Shown piece after piece: positions 61,400 through 64,000 of a stretch of DNA of 64,000 bases (positions within the stretch are counted from its first letter, which is position 1; each line of letters begins with the position of its first letter). Location of the stretch: contig NC_092673.1 of NCBI RefSeq assembly GCF_964355755.1, positions 24,371,001-24,435,000 on the forward strand, written 5' to 3'. The notes below the pieces were generated by a model. That model was not told the DNA's origin, did not search any database, and saw only the letters and a program-made list of their open reading frames with translations. This stretch comes from Antedon mediterranea. Taxonomy: Eukaryota; Echinodermata; Crinoidea; Comatulida; Antedonidae. The position numbers and the translations under genes are program-made.

Positions 61400-62020
61400 C
61401 TTACTAAATAGTTGACCAATCACAAGGAACAATTCGAATAATCCATCGCTTCTGATTAGTCGAATCGCATGTTGCATTACGTCCTTGTGTTGCGTCTGTA
61501 GTGGGAACCAAACATAATTCTATAGTAAAAACATCTCGGCATTTAATGTATGAGATTTGCTTTCATAGGGAGTTTTCGCACGAGCACCTTAAACTATTTC
61601 CCAACATGCAACGTGCAGGCTCCGCCCACTTTGTAAACATATTGATATGCGCGTGCGTCGAGAACCTTCCTGAAAAATTTCCTGCTATAAATGAATAGAA
61701 ATAGTTCTTATTGATTGAAATTATAAAACGCATAATGCCCTTATATATAGTCCTCTGTCATTAACGACCGGATGAGCTTAGTTATGCGTGTATCTACTCA
61801 AGGGTATATTAGTTTGACATCCATAAAAATTATTAATTAATAATTCCTTTGGTCAAAGCCACCTTAAGCTTGGTTACCACTAAGACGCTACGCCAGGACG
61901 TAAGCCGCAACGCAAGCAAATTGACCAATCACAGGCAACAGTTCGAATAATCTATCGCTTTTGATTGGACAATTCGCGTGCGTTGTAACTTGCATTGCGT
62001 TCTAATGGGAATCAGGGGTT
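61400..62020. mobile_element. Two copies of the GGTTCCCACT MITE family
   Basis: 61400-61515 ends TAGTGGGAACCAAAC. 61865-62020 runs from AAGCTTGGTTACCACTAAG to CTAATGGGAATCAGG, a nearly complete copy of about 155 bp. Both have inverted subterminal CCAATCACA..GAATAATC..ATCGCTT..GATTGG words. Confidence 0.7.
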
Positions 62021-62039
62021 TTATGAAATCTGTATTTAT

Positions 62040-63540
62040 ACGTATAAATGCGCTGCCCTCCTATATATCAACTCAAACGTCTAACTATAATAGCATATAA
62101 TGATTTATATTTTCTCGAATTATTGATACAGTATCATTATTGACTTATTTAATTTATATTGGGAAAATTACAATATAAAATCTATTTTGGAATATGATAT
62201 GCATATGCATCATTCCAATTGCGAAATTAAGCATTTAACTAATCCGAACATCGCATTTATTTAAAAAATTCATTTTGTATGAAATAAATGGTGATTAAAT
62301 TACAGTTCCTGTTTATTGTTATGTTCTCAATTACACATTGACGTCACAATCATTAGGTTTATTTAACTCATGGGTTTTCAACTTTCAGGAGTACTGTGAA
62401 CTTTATTTTTAATTTGATTTCGAAAGCAAGTAGGCATAATAAATATCTAATAAACATGTAGGCCTAGGTTATAAACAATATTGGCCTATATAATATATAC
62501 AAATATGTAGAATAATTATTAATATAGTGCTACTACAGTAAGTTGTATTAATACAGTGCTTTTAAATAACAGGTAATTAATTTCAATCCGAAGTAAATTT
62601 TAATTAGTTCAATGCACCCAACAATCTTTCTAATCCCTGTATTTTTCTTATAGCTTCATCATCATCAGGTACAATCCTTTTTTTAAATGAATCATTTTAA
62701 AGGACGCAGTTTGATTTCATGACGTAACAAGCATTTTTCTCGGCATGCTCAGATTGACGTATAGACTTGATAGCAGTTGTGGCGTAACGTAGAGACCCGA
62801 TGGCCCTGGTTTAGTAACCCTAAGTGGCCCTCTATCCAACACTGGAGGCCTAGGGCGTTTTTAGCCTTTTTTCGACATATTGTAATGCATTTTTTCCCTC
62901 TGAGCACTGCTAAGGGGCCCCCATAAGCTAAGAGGCCCCTGGTGAGTATAGTGGCCATTTTTGTTCAAAAGAAAGCTATAATTTATTGGCATAATTAAAT
63001 TAAATTTTTAAGTTAAAGTAAATTAAAGTATGCCAGACGTTTTTGTAAAATAGGGCAAATAAAATACTTCGTTATTAGACTGACTGTAAAGTTCCTTCGT
63101 TCTTTTGTTGGCGATTAAACGTCTGTTAAACACCAAATTATTCCAGTCCTAGATAATTAATGACCGTCGGATGAGAACATTGAACTTGGATGGTATCCGT
63201 CTTGCTGATTGAGAGACAATTTTGTTAATATACCCGATATCCCCCCGATATATACAGTATGTTTAAACGCCGACTACATTTTGAATATATAGTGTATAAC
63301 AGGATACATGTAATTACCACTAGGACTTTTAAAGATAATCAAAAGCATCGCTTAATTATGGTATACTAAAAACATAATTTCCCTTGAAGCATGCAACACG
63401 GATGTTTTATTTTATTCAAGAGACGTTTGATTACTCAGATAGCCTGTAGGAATAGAAGTTCGTTTACTTTTTCAATCATGTTGATGGCTTCAACAAGCCA
63501 TTGTCACCATGCTTTAGAATAAGATGAAATTTAGAATGTA
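62040..63540. other. No gene seen; decayed hAT-like fragment
   Basis: 62775-62965 has GTGGCGTAACGTAGAGACCC and paired GGCCC/GGGCC words typical of hAT MITE ends, but the second terminus is unclear. The minus frame there is a by-product. The rest is AT-rich without a supported exon. Confidence 0.4.
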
Positions 63541-63541
63541 C

Positions 63542-63997
63542 TACACTAAAAATAGTGTTTAGATCTTAAACATCTATTTTGTACCCACCTTTTCCACACA
63601 TTAACTTTTAAACACGTAATTACACGTTTAGCGTGTTTATACCTAAACGTGTTTATAGCTACATGTTGTTTTCCTTTTGTTTTAGTAGTCAATATGTCAC
63701 TATCATGTTCAGTCAACATGTTTAGGTGCGTGTTTAGCGTTGCGTTCATCATATGGTTTTACTGTATCGGAAAAGAGCTCCACACATGAGCTCCACACAT
63801 GGCAATTTAAACACGTTTAAAACCTAAACGTGTTTTTATATTGCTCCAATATACACGTCACTGATGTGTTTAGTTGGATACAGACTACATGTTTAGATTG
63901 TATTTAGAACCTAAATATGTTTATGGCTAAATGTGTGGGAAAAGTGGGTACAAAATAGTTGTTTATTAAGATCTAAACACTTTTATTTTTATTGTAG
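63542..63997. mobile_element. TIR element with ~60-bp inverted ends and internal AAACGTGTTTA repeats
   Basis: The left TACACTAAAAATAGTGTTTAG and the reverse-complemented right end TACAATAAAAATAAAAGTG share GTGTTTAGATCTTAA, CTATTTTGTACCCAC and CCACACATT in order. The inside carries many forms of AAACRYGTTTA on both strands. It touches the window edge, so the outer boundary is not certain. Confidence 0.75.
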
Positions 63998-64000
63998 TAT

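Overview
The window is AT-rich animal nuclear DNA: spliced genes with GT-AG introns, polyadenylation signals, and many SINEs, MITEs, foldback elements and minisatellites. The gene families (a Slack-type potassium channel, a PhyH dioxygenase, a reprolysin) and the repeat style suggest a marine deuterostome invertebrate, possibly an echinoderm. The species is an inference and cannot be fixed from the sequence. Nothing bacterial or viral was seen.

Left third (1-11161, + strand): twelve exons encode the C-terminal ~517 residues of a sodium-activated potassium channel (KCNT/Slack, Slo2). The 5' exons lie outside the window. Its introns hold a 122-bp minisatellite and several nonautonomous DNA transposons. 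Downstream (11162-16850) are a MITE, an array of ten identical 12-bp palindromes and a large foldback element.

Middle (16851-28071, - strand): two genes. The first is a compact secreted or membrane-anchored reprolysin (M12B, ADAMTS-like; exons between 16851 and 23323) with a complete HExxHxxGxxHD zinc site but no recognisable propeptide or thrombospondin repeats. The second is a complete six-exon, 255-residue phytanoyl-CoA-dioxygenase-family gene (25491-28071) with its Fe(II)/2-oxoglutarate residues intact.

Right half (28072-64000): mostly repeats. A candidate + strand first exon lies at 29647, with possible following exons at 31253 and 32083. A small two-exon gene for a charged helical protein (53284-55748) has a possible alternative first exon at 47092. 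A weak first-exon candidate lies at 60511. The rest is a 5'-truncated non-LTR retrotransposon, tRNA-derived SINEs, a 1.3-kb hAT-like MITE, Penelope-like remnants with a hammerhead-ribozyme-like core, at least eight copies of one TIR MITE family, and a 1.1-kb minisatellite.

The three confident genes are unrelated in function and form no visible pathway or cluster.
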